Origin: Schaalia hyovaginalis
GTDB lineage: Bacteria; Actinomycetota; Actinomycetes; Actinomycetales; Actinomycetaceae
DNA: 64,000 nt
Assembly (NCBI RefSeq): GCF_014208035.1
Contig: NZ_JACHMK010000001.1
Span: 558,001-622,000 of the forward strand
Direction of reading: 5' to 3'
Position 1 is the first letter of the stretch, and each line of letters begins with the position of its first letter. A program made the translations under genes and the position numbers. Positions 46,295-55,427 of the stretch are shown piece after piece. The notes under the pieces are model-generated. The model saw nothing but the letters and a program-made list of their open reading frames with translations. It did no database searches and had not been told where the DNA came from.

Positions 46295-47541
46295 TGCTCC
46301 AGGTTGGACGTTTCGCCGTTCGAGGGGCGGGTGCTGTTCTGGTGTGCGGGCCGGTGGGGATGTGCCTCGTCGAGCCGGACCTCGCGGACGCGGCCGCTGA
46401 TATCGTGTGGGGTCGCGAGGACATCGGCCGCTGGCTGTCGCAGATGATGCAGTCCGGGCGCGATCTCGTTCTCTTCGATCTTTCGGGGTCACAGCCGTAT
46501 CTCACGGCGCTTGGCGACGCAATGGTGCAGGGACGAAGGGTCGGTTCTGATGATCTAATGGCGTGGAGGGCGCCTATCTGGGCGTGGCCGGTCAATCCGG
46601 TGGAGTGGCGGGTGCTGGAGGCATCTGTCGGGCAGCGTTCCGACGAGCCGCAGGGCACCGCGTGGCGCGTTGCCGCTCACGATCGAATGGAGGCCGGGTG
46701 GGTGCGCATCGGTCGGGGCTTGGATGAGACCGAATGCGTTCCGGAGGTTCCACGGCCTGAGGCGCATTCTCCATCGGTCTCGGCGCCTGTACTGCCCGAG
46801 AGGAGGGCTTTTCCCATCGCGCTCGAAGAGGAAGCGGCTTCTCATGTCCCGATCCCGACGCTTACGCAGGTCGGGGGCGTCGAGCGAGTCGAGGAGGCGG
46901 AAGCCGCTCCGGCCGATGGGGGATTCCTGTGGGCTCCCGATCCTCCTGCTGCAGAGCCGGAGCCGTTCCTCGTTCAGGAGGTGTCGATGCCGGAGGAAGA
47001 GCCTCCCCCGCTGGTTCCGGCTGCTTCCGCGGTACTGGTGGAAGAATTCGTTCCGCCGGTCGCCTCGACGCTTGACACGCCGGTGAATCCTGAGGCGTTC
47101 GAGGAGACGATGACTCCTCAGATGCTTGAGCGGATGAGATCGGTGAAGGACGCGGAGGCGACGATTCTGCGGCGGGCAGAGGGCAGCGCACCGGCCGGGC
47201 CGACGGCCTTCCTCCTGTACGGCGGGACCGCTCCGACGGAGGTCACTCGTGACGTCGTCATTGGCCGAGACCCCGATGCGCGTGCCATTTCCGGTCGTCC
47301 CGCGGCGACGACTCTGCGCGTGCTGAGTCCGGCGACCGAGATTTCACGTTCGCATTGCGCGGTGATGGCGACCGCTCCGGGGGTGTGGTCGTTGATGGAC
47401 GTGGGGTCGGCCAACGGCACGCTCGTGCGTCATGCAGATGGCGCATTTGAGGAGGTGCCCCCCATGGTGATGGTCCCCTTGACTGATGGCGATCTCATTG
47501 ATGTCGGCGAGGGGACGACGATCGAGTTCAGGATTCGATGA
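46294..47541 (+). CDS. FHA-domain protein
   Basis: 415 residues from ATG 46294 (a GTG one codon earlier is also open). The N-terminal ~150 residues are unassigned, containing FAVRGAGAVLVCGPVGMCLV. An acidic Pro/Glu-rich linker (~160-280) leads to a C-terminal FHA domain: VIGRDPDARAIS, EISRSHCAV, DVGSANGT near residues 320-400. FHA domains bind phosphothreonine peptides and would read out the kinase/phosphatase pair. Last gene of the eccC - lipoprotein - PP2C - FHA run and followed by a terminator hairpin. Confidence 0.9.
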   Translation: MLQVGRFAVRGAGAVLVCGPVGMCLVEPDLADAAADIVWGREDIGRWLSQMMQSGRDLVLFDLSGSQPYLTALGDAMVQGRRVGSDDLMAWRAPIWAWPVNPVEWRVLEASVGQRSDEPQGTAWRVAAHDRMEAGWVRIGRGLDETECVPEVPRPEAHSPSVSAPVLPERRAFPIALEEEAASHVPIPTLTQVGGVERVEEAEAAPADGGFLWAPDPPAAEPEPFLVQEVSMPEEEPPPLVPAASAVLVEEFVPPVASTLDTPVNPEAFEETMTPQMLERMRSVKDAEATILRRAEGSAPAGPTAFLLYGGTAPTEVTRDVVIGRDPDARAISGRPAATTLRVLSPATEISRSHCAVMATAPGVWSLMDVGSANGTLVRHADGAFEEVPPMVMVPLTDGDLIDVGEGTTIEFRIR

Positions 47542-47556
47542 CTGAAATCCTGTAGA

Positions 47557-47592
47557 CGCCGGGGTGGGCTCTCACGAGAGCCCACCCCGGCG
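47557..47592. terminator. Bidirectional hairpin between convergent genes
   Basis: A 17-bp perfect inverted repeat (CGCCGGGGTGGGCTCTC with its complement, 47557-47573 and 47576-47592) lies between the FHA gene on the plus strand and the minus-strand T7SS substrate-like gene. It can serve both directions. Confidence 0.85.
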
Positions 47593-47637
47593 CGCTGTTC
47601 GACGGATACCGGATGCATCAGGACGTCATCCGGAGAA

Positions 47638-49119
47638 TTACCACTGATCTGACTCCTGTGAAGGCAGGGGCGCCAGATCGAGGGCGGAGCCGGATTCGAG
47701 GGCCGCTTGAGGGCGGGTTTCTATGGTCGGCTCGTCATCGATCCGCAGGACGTCGTATCCGATGCGGGACGAGGAGCGCTTCTTATCCTTCTGATCCTTC
47801 GAGGATTGTCCCGACTGGACGGAGGACGCGGCCCCTGCGCGGTCCAGTTTTCCGAGAGCACCCCCGCTCCGGGCCGAACCTGTGCGGGCTCCGGTGCCAC
47901 CCTCGCCGCCTGCCCCTGCACGTGAAGCGTTGGCTGCCGTGGATGCGGCTCCGCCGTTCAACATGGCTTGTGGGGCGCTGCCAGCAGTCGCCGATGCGGC
48001 CTGCTGGTTGTTCATGGAGAGCATGCCGGTTCCGCCGACATGCGAGGTGAGTGCGGATCCGCCTGCGGTCGAGGTGACAAGGGAGGAGACCCCGGAGGCC
48101 GATGCGGCGGAAACTGTCGCGCCGGTGGCGACGCCGACCCCGAGCATTCCGCCGATAGCGGCCATGGACGGTGTGCGCCCGCCGTTGCCGGCGCCGGGCG
48201 AGGAATTCAACCATTCGGCCGTCGACCGTTGGCGCCTCAGGGCCTCGAGCGCGTGGGGGTCGCGCGGCAGGTATCCGCCCGTCGGGCCGTCGGGGGTCAT
48301 CCGCCGGTTGACAGGGGTGCGGAGCAGGTCGTGGTGGTGGAGTTGCTGGGGGTCGTTGATCGGGTTGCCGGGTGAGCCCTGATGCCCGGCAGGTGGACGC
48401 TGCCACGTCGGCGCGGTTAGCCCGGTGACGGTCGAGGTTGCGCGGGTGGTGAGCACGGCACCGCCGAGAGTCGCCGAGGCCAGGGAGGCGGCGCTGAAAG
48501 AGGCCGATGACGCCACCGATCTCGCAGTGGCAGCGTTCGCGTTGAAGCCGCCGGATCGCGTGCCCGTGTATTGATCGCCAGCACCGGGATCCGGTTCGGA
48601 GTCCTCGTGTGTGCCAGGTTGCGTGTTCACATCGTTGGCGCAGTCCTCGATTGCGGAATTCATGTCGTTGAGGATGAGCGTGGCGATCTCGTCGCGTTGA
48701 GCGCGAAGCTGATCTTGAAGCGCCGCAGCATAGGCTGCACCCGTGTAGCAGACGCCGCCGACCTCGACGGAGGGCTGGCGGGCCCACTCGTTGTACTCGG
48801 AGGGGGACATGAGGATGCCTTCAGCCTCCTCGAGACGGCGCGCGCGAGCGGTTGCCATGGCGGCGCGCGCCGCATTGTGCACGGCGAGGTTGAGTTCGAG
48901 TTGTGCCTTCCGATCGGCGAGTTTGCCGGAGAATTCTTCAATCCAGGAATTGACGGCGCGTGCAATATCGCCTGACATCTGTGCGTCCGACCTGAAGGCC
49001 GCCAGAGCGGCTTCGCACTCGGACATTGACTGTGTGATGGCGTTGACGGAGTCGATCTCGGCGGAATCGTCGGTCGTTAAATGGTCAAGGGCGAGGAGTC
49101 GATCGTATTCGCCACTCAT
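47638..49119 (-). CDS. T7SS-associated protein with helical head and Gly/Ala-rich tail
   Basis: 493 residues; GGAGG lies upstream of ATG 49119. Residues ~1-180 are helical with heptad-like Ala/Leu spacing (QLELNLAVHNAARAAMATAR). Residues ~200-440 are low-complexity Ala/Gly/Ser/Thr. The tail is charged (KDQKDKKRSSSRIGYDVLRI, then DDEPTIETRP). No Sec signal. The helical head plus disordered tail recalls EspB/PPE-type secreted ESX substrates; no sequence relation can be claimed. The gene at 49165 upstream is a likely co-substrate. Confidence 0.7.
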   Translation of the reverse strand: MSGEYDRLLALDHLTTDDSAEIDSVNAITQSMSECEAALAAFRSDAQMSGDIARAVNSWIEEFSGKLADRKAQLELNLAVHNAARAAMATARARRLEEAEGILMSPSEYNEWARQPSVEVGGVCYTGAAYAAALQDQLRAQRDEIATLILNDMNSAIEDCANDVNTQPGTHEDSEPDPGAGDQYTGTRSGGFNANAATARSVASSASFSAASLASATLGGAVLTTRATSTVTGLTAPTWQRPPAGHQGSPGNPINDPQQLHHHDLLRTPVNRRMTPDGPTGGYLPRDPHALEALRRQRSTAEWLNSSPGAGNGGRTPSMAAIGGMLGVGVATGATVSAASASGVSSLVTSTAGGSALTSHVGGTGMLSMNNQQAASATAGSAPQAMLNGGAASTAANASRAGAGGEGGTGARTGSARSGGALGKLDRAGAASSVQSGQSSKDQKDKKRSSSRIGYDVLRIDDEPTIETRPQAALESGSALDLAPLPSQESDQW

Positions 49120-49164
49120 CGGGGAGCCTCCGTAATACAGGGGTGGAAGAATCTGGACCGGGAA

Positions 49165-49659
49165 TCATGCCCCGGTGCCATCGGATGGGCCGATGGCCGA
49201 ATACTCGGACGAACTCGCGACCGGTTGAGCCGACGCCGACGCAGGAGTTGCCTCGGATTCGGGAGCAATCGTCGGGTCTGCATCTGCGCCTTCGTGGCCG
49301 TAGGGCCTCGTCGGCGCATCGGGTTGCTCGTCCAGATCTGTGGATATCTGGTGGAAGGCGTCGTGAAGATCGGCCTCGTTGTTCTCTACCGCAACCGCGA
49401 CCTGCCGGACTGACTCGATGAAGGAAGCGAGCTGATCGCGCATCGTTGCCATCTCCCGCTCGAGCGAGGAGAGGTACGCGGAATACCTGGGCGAGAATGC
49501 GCTCGGGCCACGTTCCGTTCCCCACTTGGTGGGATTTTGACGACTAAGGACGTCGGAGGAACTGTCGGTCGCGGTCGAAATCGCCGGCGTGCCGCGTGCA
49601 TCTAAGGTATTGGAGGCAGCGGTGACGCTCTCGGTGTCGAATTCACTCTCAGTGGCCAT
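49165..49659 (-). CDS. Small acidic T7SS-associated protein
   Basis: 164 residues; AAGGAG is positioned well before ATG 49659. The N- and C-terminal thirds are disordered and rich in Ser/Thr/Ala/Asp; the central third (SAYLSSLEREMATMRDQLAS through VENNEADLHDAFHQIS) is a helical or coiled-coil segment. No signal peptide, no span. It precedes the 493-residue substrate-like gene by 45 bases on the same strand, so they are probably co-expressed; it may act as its partner. No family recognised. Confidence 0.65.
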   Translation of the reverse strand: MATESEFDTESVTAASNTLDARGTPAISTATDSSSDVLSRQNPTKWGTERGPSAFSPRYSAYLSSLEREMATMRDQLASFIESVRQVAVAVENNEADLHDAFHQISTDLDEQPDAPTRPYGHEGADADPTIAPESEATPASASAQPVASSSEYSAIGPSDGTGA

Positions 49660-49819
49660 GCTGCTCCTTCGCGATGGGCGGGCGCTCCTGAATCCTAAGA
49701 GCCTCGGAGGGGGAACGAAAGCCCTTTCTCATGCCGAGCCTCCTGGCGTCAAGGGTTCCCACTGAGAACACCGTTTCGGCGAGTCCTCATCGGCGGTCGT
49801 CTTGAGGAGTCGGCGGAGG

Positions 49820-50995
49820 TCATTTCTCATCCCGGTGGTATCGAGGCGAAGTGCCATATGCCGTCTTCTTGTCGGGATTGGCGGCGACGTAGGCGGAGGA
49901 AGTGCCGCGGTACACGTATTGGGGATCGTTGATGATGTAGTCCCCCGGGTCGACGAGCCCGTCGAGGTACTCGTGGTAGAACTCCTCGCTGGGCACCCAG
50001 TCCTCGCTCTTGTTCACAAGGGGGTTGACATTGGGCAAAGCGGTGGGATCCTCGTTGAGGAGGCCGTTGATATTGACCAGTCCGTAGCCGTACCAAGGAT
50101 CCCATTCGACACCGTCATCGCGCGACGCGGTGCGGACCAGTGACTGAATGAGCTGCCTGTTCGTCGCCTCGGGCCACTTCTCCTTGGCCAAGGCAAGCAT
50201 TCCTGAGACCATCGGGGCGGCAAAAGAGGTGCCTTTGGCATCGTCAGAGATCGTCCCCGTCTCGTATCTGCGAATGCTCACCGGCCCTCCGTAGGCGGCG
50301 ATGGTCGTCCCCTTCCCGTAGTTGGAGTACTCCGAGCGCACGCCTTTTGCGTCCGTTGCCGCGACGCCGATCGTGAGGTTCGTCGCGGCAAAAGACGTGG
50401 GATCGGTCTCCTGGTTGTCGTTGCCGACGGCGGCGACGACGATGGCTCCAGCGACGTCGGCGCGCGCCAACTCGGCGCCGCTATTGACCCTCGAGCCTTC
50501 GGCCACGGAGTAGGAGATGATGTCGGCACCGTCGTCGAGTGCGCGTTGCAACGCATGGCCAACGCTGAAGGTGCACGACGGATCGTCCACAATGTCTTTC
50601 TCAGCCTGCGTGTCCGAAAGCCACATGGGAATGGCGTAATGGATGACCTTCGCGCCCGGGGCGATCCCGTAGTCCGGCGAGACCAGGATGGAGGCCACCG
50701 CGGTCCCGTGTGTGATCGACTTTGGCGCCGGTGTGAAGGTGCAGGGCGACACGCTCGTGATGTCCGCCCCCTGCAACTCGGGTGCCGACAGGTCCACTGC
50801 TGCATCAATGAGGGCGATCGTCACGCCCTCGCCGGACAGACCGAGATCGTCGAGGGCGCGGAGGTTGAGGAAATCGACGTAGGGCTGGGTCGTGATCGTG
50901 TCCTCGGCGCGAACGGGCGGCGCGGCGCACAATCCGAGGACGGCGACGATCGCCGCCGCAAGTACGAGGAGTCGCGAGTATTGACGTTGCTTCAT
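49820..50995 (-). CDS. Second mycosin-like subtilase, without membrane anchor
   Basis: 391 residues; AGGAGAG precedes the ATG at 50995. Sec signal to residue ~30 (PPVRA). Catalytic triad: Asp64 in ALIDAAVD, where the usual SG is AA; His96 in THGTAVAS; Ser257 in GTSFAAPMVSG. Unlike the mycosin at 26795 it lacks a C-terminal span and ends in a hydrophilic Tyr/Asp-rich tail (DPQYVYRGTSSAYVAANPDK), so it should be released or wall-bound. It may process secreted substrates. Mycosin family membership is likely but another subtilase role is possible. Confidence 0.85.
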   Translation of the reverse strand: MKQRQYSRLLVLAAAIVAVLGLCAAPPVRAEDTITTQPYVDFLNLRALDDLGLSGEGVTIALIDAAVDLSAPELQGADITSVSPCTFTPAPKSITHGTAVASILVSPDYGIAPGAKVIHYAIPMWLSDTQAEKDIVDDPSCTFSVGHALQRALDDGADIISYSVAEGSRVNSGAELARADVAGAIVVAAVGNDNQETDPTSFAATNLTIGVAATDAKGVRSEYSNYGKGTTIAAYGGPVSIRRYETGTISDDAKGTSFAAPMVSGMLALAKEKWPEATNRQLIQSLVRTASRDDGVEWDPWYGYGLVNINGLLNEDPTALPNVNPLVNKSEDWVPSEEFYHEYLDGLVDPGDYIINDPQYVYRGTSSAYVAANPDKKTAYGTSPRYHRDEK

Positions 50996-51225
50996 GACTT
51001 CTCTCCTAGTGACTCAGTCGACGTCAATGATACTGAGGCCGGTGAGGAGCGAAAAGTGCTTTTGAGATCCCGGTTCCGTTCTGAAGCCTCCGCTTCTGAG
51101 ATGAGAGGCGACGAGGGCGGGACCGCTTTTTCTCAACGCTGCCGGGGAGCGTCCGAGGGCGAGTAGCATGTGAAGCCACCCCTCCGGGGGAGGCGATGCT
51201 ACTCAGCGATTCGAAGAGGAGTCCC

Positions 51226-53202
51226 ATGACACGCAGAGTTCCCATTTCCCTTCTGGCGTCGAGCGCGCTCATATTCTCTGCGGCGACGCCCGCCCTCGCG
51301 CAGGACGCCGCACCGCTCGACGCCCCGTAGTCCGCACCCGTTTCGGCGGAGGCCCCGCAGAGCGGGACCGGAGCTGATCCGGCTCCCGAGGGCTCTTCGG
51401 CGGCCGCCGAAACGCCCGCCGACGCGGCTCCCGCTCCCGAGGCGCCCCTCGCGCCCGGGGAGTCGATGACTCTCGATCTTCTTGCGATCACCGACTTCCA
51501 CGGGCACATCGAAAGGGTCGTCGACAAGAAGACCGGCGCCGTCAAGGAGCCCGGTGCGCAGACCCTGGCCTGCGAGGTCGACAAGGCGCGTGCGGCGAAC
51601 GCGAACACCCTCTTCGTCTCCAACGGGGACAATGTGGGCGGTTCCGCCTACATCTCCTCCATCCTCAAGGATCAGCCGACGATCGACGTCCTCAACGCGA
51701 ACAGCTTCTCCAATGATGTCGACGCTTTCATCGGCGGCCATTCCCACCTGGAATACGCGCAGGTCATCGACCGTTCCGGGAAGCCCTTCGCAGTCGTCCA
51801 GCCCGCGAATTACGGCGCCCTCCTCGGAAAGATCTCCTTCTCCCTGAAGAAGAACGCCGAGGACGAGTGGACCATCGCGGCCGTCACCGCCGAGAACAAG
51901 GACCTGAGCGCCTCGGATTGCGTGAGCCACCCGGAGTCGCGGCCATCGTCGCCAAGGCGAAGACCGAGTCGGAGGCGGCCGGTAAGGCGGTCGTCGCGCA
52001 GCTCGGCTCCGACTTCCTGCGGGGCACGAACACCGGTACGGACACGGGGCGAACCGCTCCACGGAATCCACCGCATCCAACCTCCTCGCCGACTCCTTCC
52101 GCTCCTGGGCCGGCGGGATCGTCCCGGACGCCGTGCACCACGTCGGCCTCATGAACCCCGGTGGCGTGCGCGCGGACTACGCGGCGGGCGACCTCACCGA
52201 GGGGCAGAGCTCCACGGTCCAGCCCTTCGGCAATGAGATGGGCTACGGGACCTACACGGCGGACCAGCTCAAGAGGGTCCTCGCCCAGCAGTTCCAGCCC
52301 GCGACCTCGCGCTCGGCGCTCATGCTGGGCGTGTCCGACAACGTGAAGGTCTGCCTCGACCAGGCGGCGGTCGCCGAGCTCGAGGGGTACTGGAAGCAGA
52401 TCAACGGCCTTCCCAAGGAGGAGCGCCCCGAGCTCATCAAGAGCCTCCAGGATCAGATCGATGACGCCCGCTCGCGGGTCATCTCCTGCCTCTTCGTCGA
52501 CGGCGTCGAGCTCGGGGCGGACGACCCCGTCGTCGTCGCCTCGAACTCCTTCCTCCTCGCGGGGGGGGCGACGGGTTCACGGTCCTGTCCGAAGCGCCGA
52601 TGACGAACACCGGCATCCTCGACCGGACCGCGACCTCGACCTACCTCAAGGAGCTCGCGGACAAGGGGACCCCCGCGAAGGCCGACCTCGCCAAGCGCCA
52701 GGTGGGAGTCTCCGGCAAGGTCGAGGAGGACGGCTCGATGACGATCTCCCTGGCCGGTCTCCTCTTCTCGGCGACCAGCGAGCAGGGGAGCGGAGCCGCG
52801 GCCAAGACCGTGAGCGCCCTCGTCAAGATGCCCGATGGATCCTTCACGACCCTCGCGAGCCAGGACGTCGACCCGGCCATCGCCGCCGAGCTCCCCGACA
52901 CCGGGACCGCTGTCCTGAAGGGGATCCGCATCCCCGCCGGGACGCTCGTCTCCGAATGCGCCGATCCGCCGTTCAAGGGGAGCAAGTGCGCGGACATCGT
53001 CCTGAGGGTCACCACCGCGGACGGGCAGACGCGGGACCTGCCGTGCCCGATCGCGGCTCCCGCACCCGAGCCCGCACCCGCCCCTGCGCCCGCGCCCACG
53101 ACTCAGGCTCTTGCCAAGACCGGTGTTGACGGCTCCGGGCTCATCGCGGGCGTCTTCGCCCTCGCGCTCGCGGGAGCCGCGCTCAGCCTGCGCAAGCGCT
53201 GA
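51226..53202 (+). pseudogene. Wrecked cell-wall-anchored 5'-nucleotidase gene
   Basis: Starts with a Sec signal (MTRRVPISLLASSALIFSAA). Recognisable 5'-nucleotidase/cyclic phosphodiesterase parts: LLAITDFHGHIE, VSNGDNVGGSAYISS, AFIGGHSHLEYAQV, LMNPGGVRADY, and a C-terminal LAKTG sorting signal with hydrophobic stretch and Arg/Lys tail for sortase. Lesions: TAG at 51328-51330; an apparent internal deletion, since LNANSFSNDVD jumps over the NHEFD active-site region near 51710; frameshifts near 51930, 52050 and 52570, the last in a run of eight G. The enzyme cannot work as read. It would have hydrolysed extracellular nucleotides to scavenge phosphate and nucleosides. Confidence 0.88.
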
Positions 53203-54180
53203 AACCGGCGCTTGCTCGGGCCCATCGCCCGAGGAAGCCCGGCTGCCGCCCCGCGGAATGATCCGCGGGGCGGCACCCCCGAGCCCCGCCGTTCGAATCA
53301 GCGCTCCGCAGCGCGACCATGCCCGCACTGACGGGCGCCCGTGCACAGCGGGGCCGCCGCCCCCGCCGTGCGTGGCTCCGGAGGAGGAGGTGTGAGTCGA
53401 GGACCCCGAACTGCTCTCCGGCCTCGCCGTCCGGGTGGTATTCGTCGTGATGAACACGTCCGAACCGCCGATGATCTGAAGGGCATCGGAATGCACGTAC
53501 GAGGAGGCCGCGGGTTCGAGGCCCTCGTTCTTCATCTTCGAGACGAAGAGGCTCCGCACGAGTCCCCGCCCCGCCCCGAAGCCGCCTAGGACCCCTGCGG
53601 CGAGCGCTCCGCCCCACTGGATGAGTCGGTCCTTCCAGGTCTTCGGGGCGCTCGTGATCGGCGCGCCGTTCCGGGCGGCCTCCATGTAGCGCTCCGTCTG
53701 CGCGACGTAGGTGCGGGCCGCCTGCTCCCACTCGTCATCCCCCAGGGGCTCCGCGAGGATCTCGCCGAGGGCCTTGATGCCCTTGTCCGTGAAAGCGGGG
53801 ATCGACTCGCCGCGCGTCGAGACCCACCAGTCCCGGGTCGAGGGCGAAACGAGGAGGAGGACGCCGGAACGCTCGGCCCCCAGGCCGTAACCCTCGTAAT
53901 CGAAGTAGTCGTCGGCGACGGCCATGGGGCTCTCGCCCTCGTTGAGATTCCGGTAGAGCACGACGACGTCCTGACCGTAGGTCTTCGAGATCCGAGCGAT
54001 CTCCGCTTCGAGCTCGGCCTCGGTCGCATCCGAGATGAAGTCGACCTCGTCGACCACGTGGCGGGTCGAAGCGTTTGCGCCGAGCGGCGCGGCCAGAAGG
54101 AGGCAGAAGGCGACGAAGACCAGTGCTGCAAGGCGCGCGGTCCGATGCGTCTCGGTTGGAGAGCTCATTGTGGGATTCAT
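52453..54180 (-). CDS. TPM-domain membrane protein (3' end probably altered)
   Basis: Start ATG 54180. A Sec signal or span (ARLAALVFVAFCLLLAAPLG) is followed by a TPM domain: VDEVDFISDATEAELEAEIA, YGQDVVVLYRNL, GVLLLVSPSTRDWWVST. A second hydrophobic Gly-rich segment and a tail with SSSGSSTHTSSSGATHGGGG follow, where family members normally stop. Here the frame stays open to 52453, through ~300 codons antisense to the nucleotidase remnant and past a terminator. The genuine protein therefore ends near 53353, probably after a small indel. TPM proteins are surface-exposed domains of unsettled function, here 14 bases after a zinc-ribbon gene. Confidence 0.75.
   Translation of the reverse strand: MNPTMSSPTETHRTARLAALVFVAFCLLLAAPLGANASTRHVVDEVDFISDATEAELEAEIARISKTYGQDVVVLYRNLNEGESPMAVADDYFDYEGYGLGAERSGVLLLVSPSTRDWWVSTRGESIPAFTDKGIKALGEILAEPLGDDEWEQAARTYVAQTERYMEAARNGAPITSAPKTWKDRLIQWGGALAAGVLGGFGAGRGLVRSLFVSKMKNEGLEPAASSYVHSDALQIIGGSDVFITTNTTRTARPESSSGSSTHTSSSGATHGGGGGPAVHGRPSVRAWSRCGALIRTAGLGGAAPRIIPRGGSRASSGDGPEQAPVSALAQAERGSREREGEDARDEPGAVNTGLGKSLSRGRGRRGGCGLGCGSRDRARQVPRLPVRGGDPQDDVRALAPLERRIGAFGDERPGGDADPLQDSGPGVGELGGDGRVDVLAREGREGSIGHLDEGAHGLGRGSAPLLAGRREEETGQGDRHRAVLLDLAGDSHLALGEVGLRGGPLVRELLEVGRGRGPVEDAGVRHRRFGQDREPVAPPARRKEFEATTTGSSAPSSTPSTKRQEMTRERASSI
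53244..53275. terminator. Hairpin between the nucleotidase remnant and the TPM gene
   Basis: A perfect 14-bp stem, TGCCGCCCCGCGGA and its complement with a four-base loop (ATGA), lies 42 bases past the nucleotidase stop and near the probable original 3' end of the convergent TPM gene. Confidence 0.8.
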
Positions 54181-54194
54181 GATGGGCACCTTTC

Positions 54195-55298
54195 TCACAG
54201 GTCCAACCAGCCCAGGATCAACCAGGCGATGGCGCCGAAGACGATGAAGAAGAAGGCCGCGAACGCCACCTGGAGGGGCCTCAACTTCCCCTGGCTGATC
54301 GGGAAGGAGCCCACGACCTCGCCCGTCTGGCCGTTGATCGCGAAGGGGTAGGTCTTCCCGTTGTAGGCGATGACGATCAGCCACACGGGCAGAAGGGCGT
54401 ACCAGATCGCCGAATGCTCACTGCTCAGCATCGCCGATCTCTGCCGCACGGAGCTGTAGCCCGTGACCGAAGCGCTCACGAGCGAGGACACGGTCGCCTT
54501 GACGCGTTCGTCGGCGCGCGCGATCGTCGCCCGGGCCTCGATGTCGTAGGCGGTCGCCGCATACCCCGACAGGTACGGGGTGGCGAAGGGCTTCGACTCC
54601 TCCAGGGAGAAGGGCTCGACGCCCTCGGAGCGCTTCGGGCCGAGTTTCGTCGTGGCGCAGACCGGGATACCGGTGAAGGCGGCGCTCACCTCCCGCGTCA
54701 CCTCGTAGATGTCCGTCTCGGTGTAGTCGTATTCGTTATCGGACCAGGTGCGGGTGTTCTCGGCGGTGTAGACGATCGTTCCCGAGGTCGTGCCGTCGTG
54801 ATACCAGTACGGGATGTAGGCGCCGGTCGCCTCCTCGAGGGTGTGCCTGTCCCTGAATTCCTTCGGGAGCAGGAACTTCCCGCGCGTCGCCTTCTTGAAG
54901 GAGTCGAGCATGCCCGCCTTGTCGATGGCGAAGGGGATGATGAAGTCCGGGATGCGCGTATTGCGGATGCGCTCGGAGGCGACGAAGGTGCTGTTGCAGA
55001 AGCCGCAGCGCGTGGAGATGGTCGTCGGATCGGCGACGATCTCGGCTCCGCAGGAATTGCAGACGAGCGTCTGCATCTGCGGGATCTCGCCCCGGTCGAC
55101 GTACGCGGGCGTCGATTCGCGCCACGCGTTGCCGGCCCCGCGGCTGCCCGGAGCGGGGGCCGAGGGCGTCGCGTTGAAACGCTCGACCGTTTCGACCTCG
55201 TGACGCGAACCGCAGAACGCGCACACCATGCGGCCGCTCGTCGGATCGAATTCGATCGGCGCCGAGCACGATGGGCACTTGTACTGGATGTCGCTCAT
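54195..55298 (-). CDS. TFIIB-type zinc-ribbon protein with C-terminal membrane span
   Basis: 367 residues from ATG 55298; the open frame upstream is antisense to the SPFH gene. Two zinc ribbons: C8-x2-C11 with C26-x2-C29 (YKCPSCSAPIEF, VCAFCGS) and C80-x2-C83 with C98-x2-C101. A central beta-rich region (PYWYHDGTTSGTIVYTAENT) leads to a hydrophobic stretch near 300 (WYALLPVWLIVIAY) and a final span (VAFAAFFFIVFGAIAWLILG). Such proteins commonly occur with TPM and SPFH genes, as here (TPM behind, SPFH divergent). Likely a membrane-associated complex for envelope quality control; function not established. Confidence 0.88.
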   Translation of the reverse strand: MSDIQYKCPSCSAPIEFDPTSGRMVCAFCGSRHEVETVERFNATPSAPAPGSRGAGNAWRESTPAYVDRGEIPQMQTLVCNSCGAEIVADPTTISTRCGFCNSTFVASERIRNTRIPDFIIPFAIDKAGMLDSFKKATRGKFLLPKEFRDRHTLEEATGAYIPYWYHDGTTSGTIVYTAENTRTWSDNEYDYTETDIYEVTREVSAAFTGIPVCATTKLGPKRSEGVEPFSLEESKPFATPYLSGYAATAYDIEARATIARADERVKATVSSLVSASVTGYSSVRQRSAMLSSEHSAIWYALLPVWLIVIAYNGKTYPFAINGQTGEVVGSFPISQGKLRPLQVAFAAFFFIVFGAIAWLILGWLDL

Positions 55299-55427
55299 GC
55301 CTCGTTCCTCCCGATTCTCGCAAGGGGCCGCGTCTTCGCACCCGCCTCGGACATCCCCGTATGCAATCGCCACGCTATCGGCGGGAATCTCGGCGATCAG
55401 TATCTCGACGCTTTCGAGGCCGTCGAT

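Noticed and set aside
54414..55360. Upstream extension of the SPFH open frame
   Set aside because: Arg/Gly-rich shadow antisense to the zinc-ribbon gene, which has clear Cys motifs.
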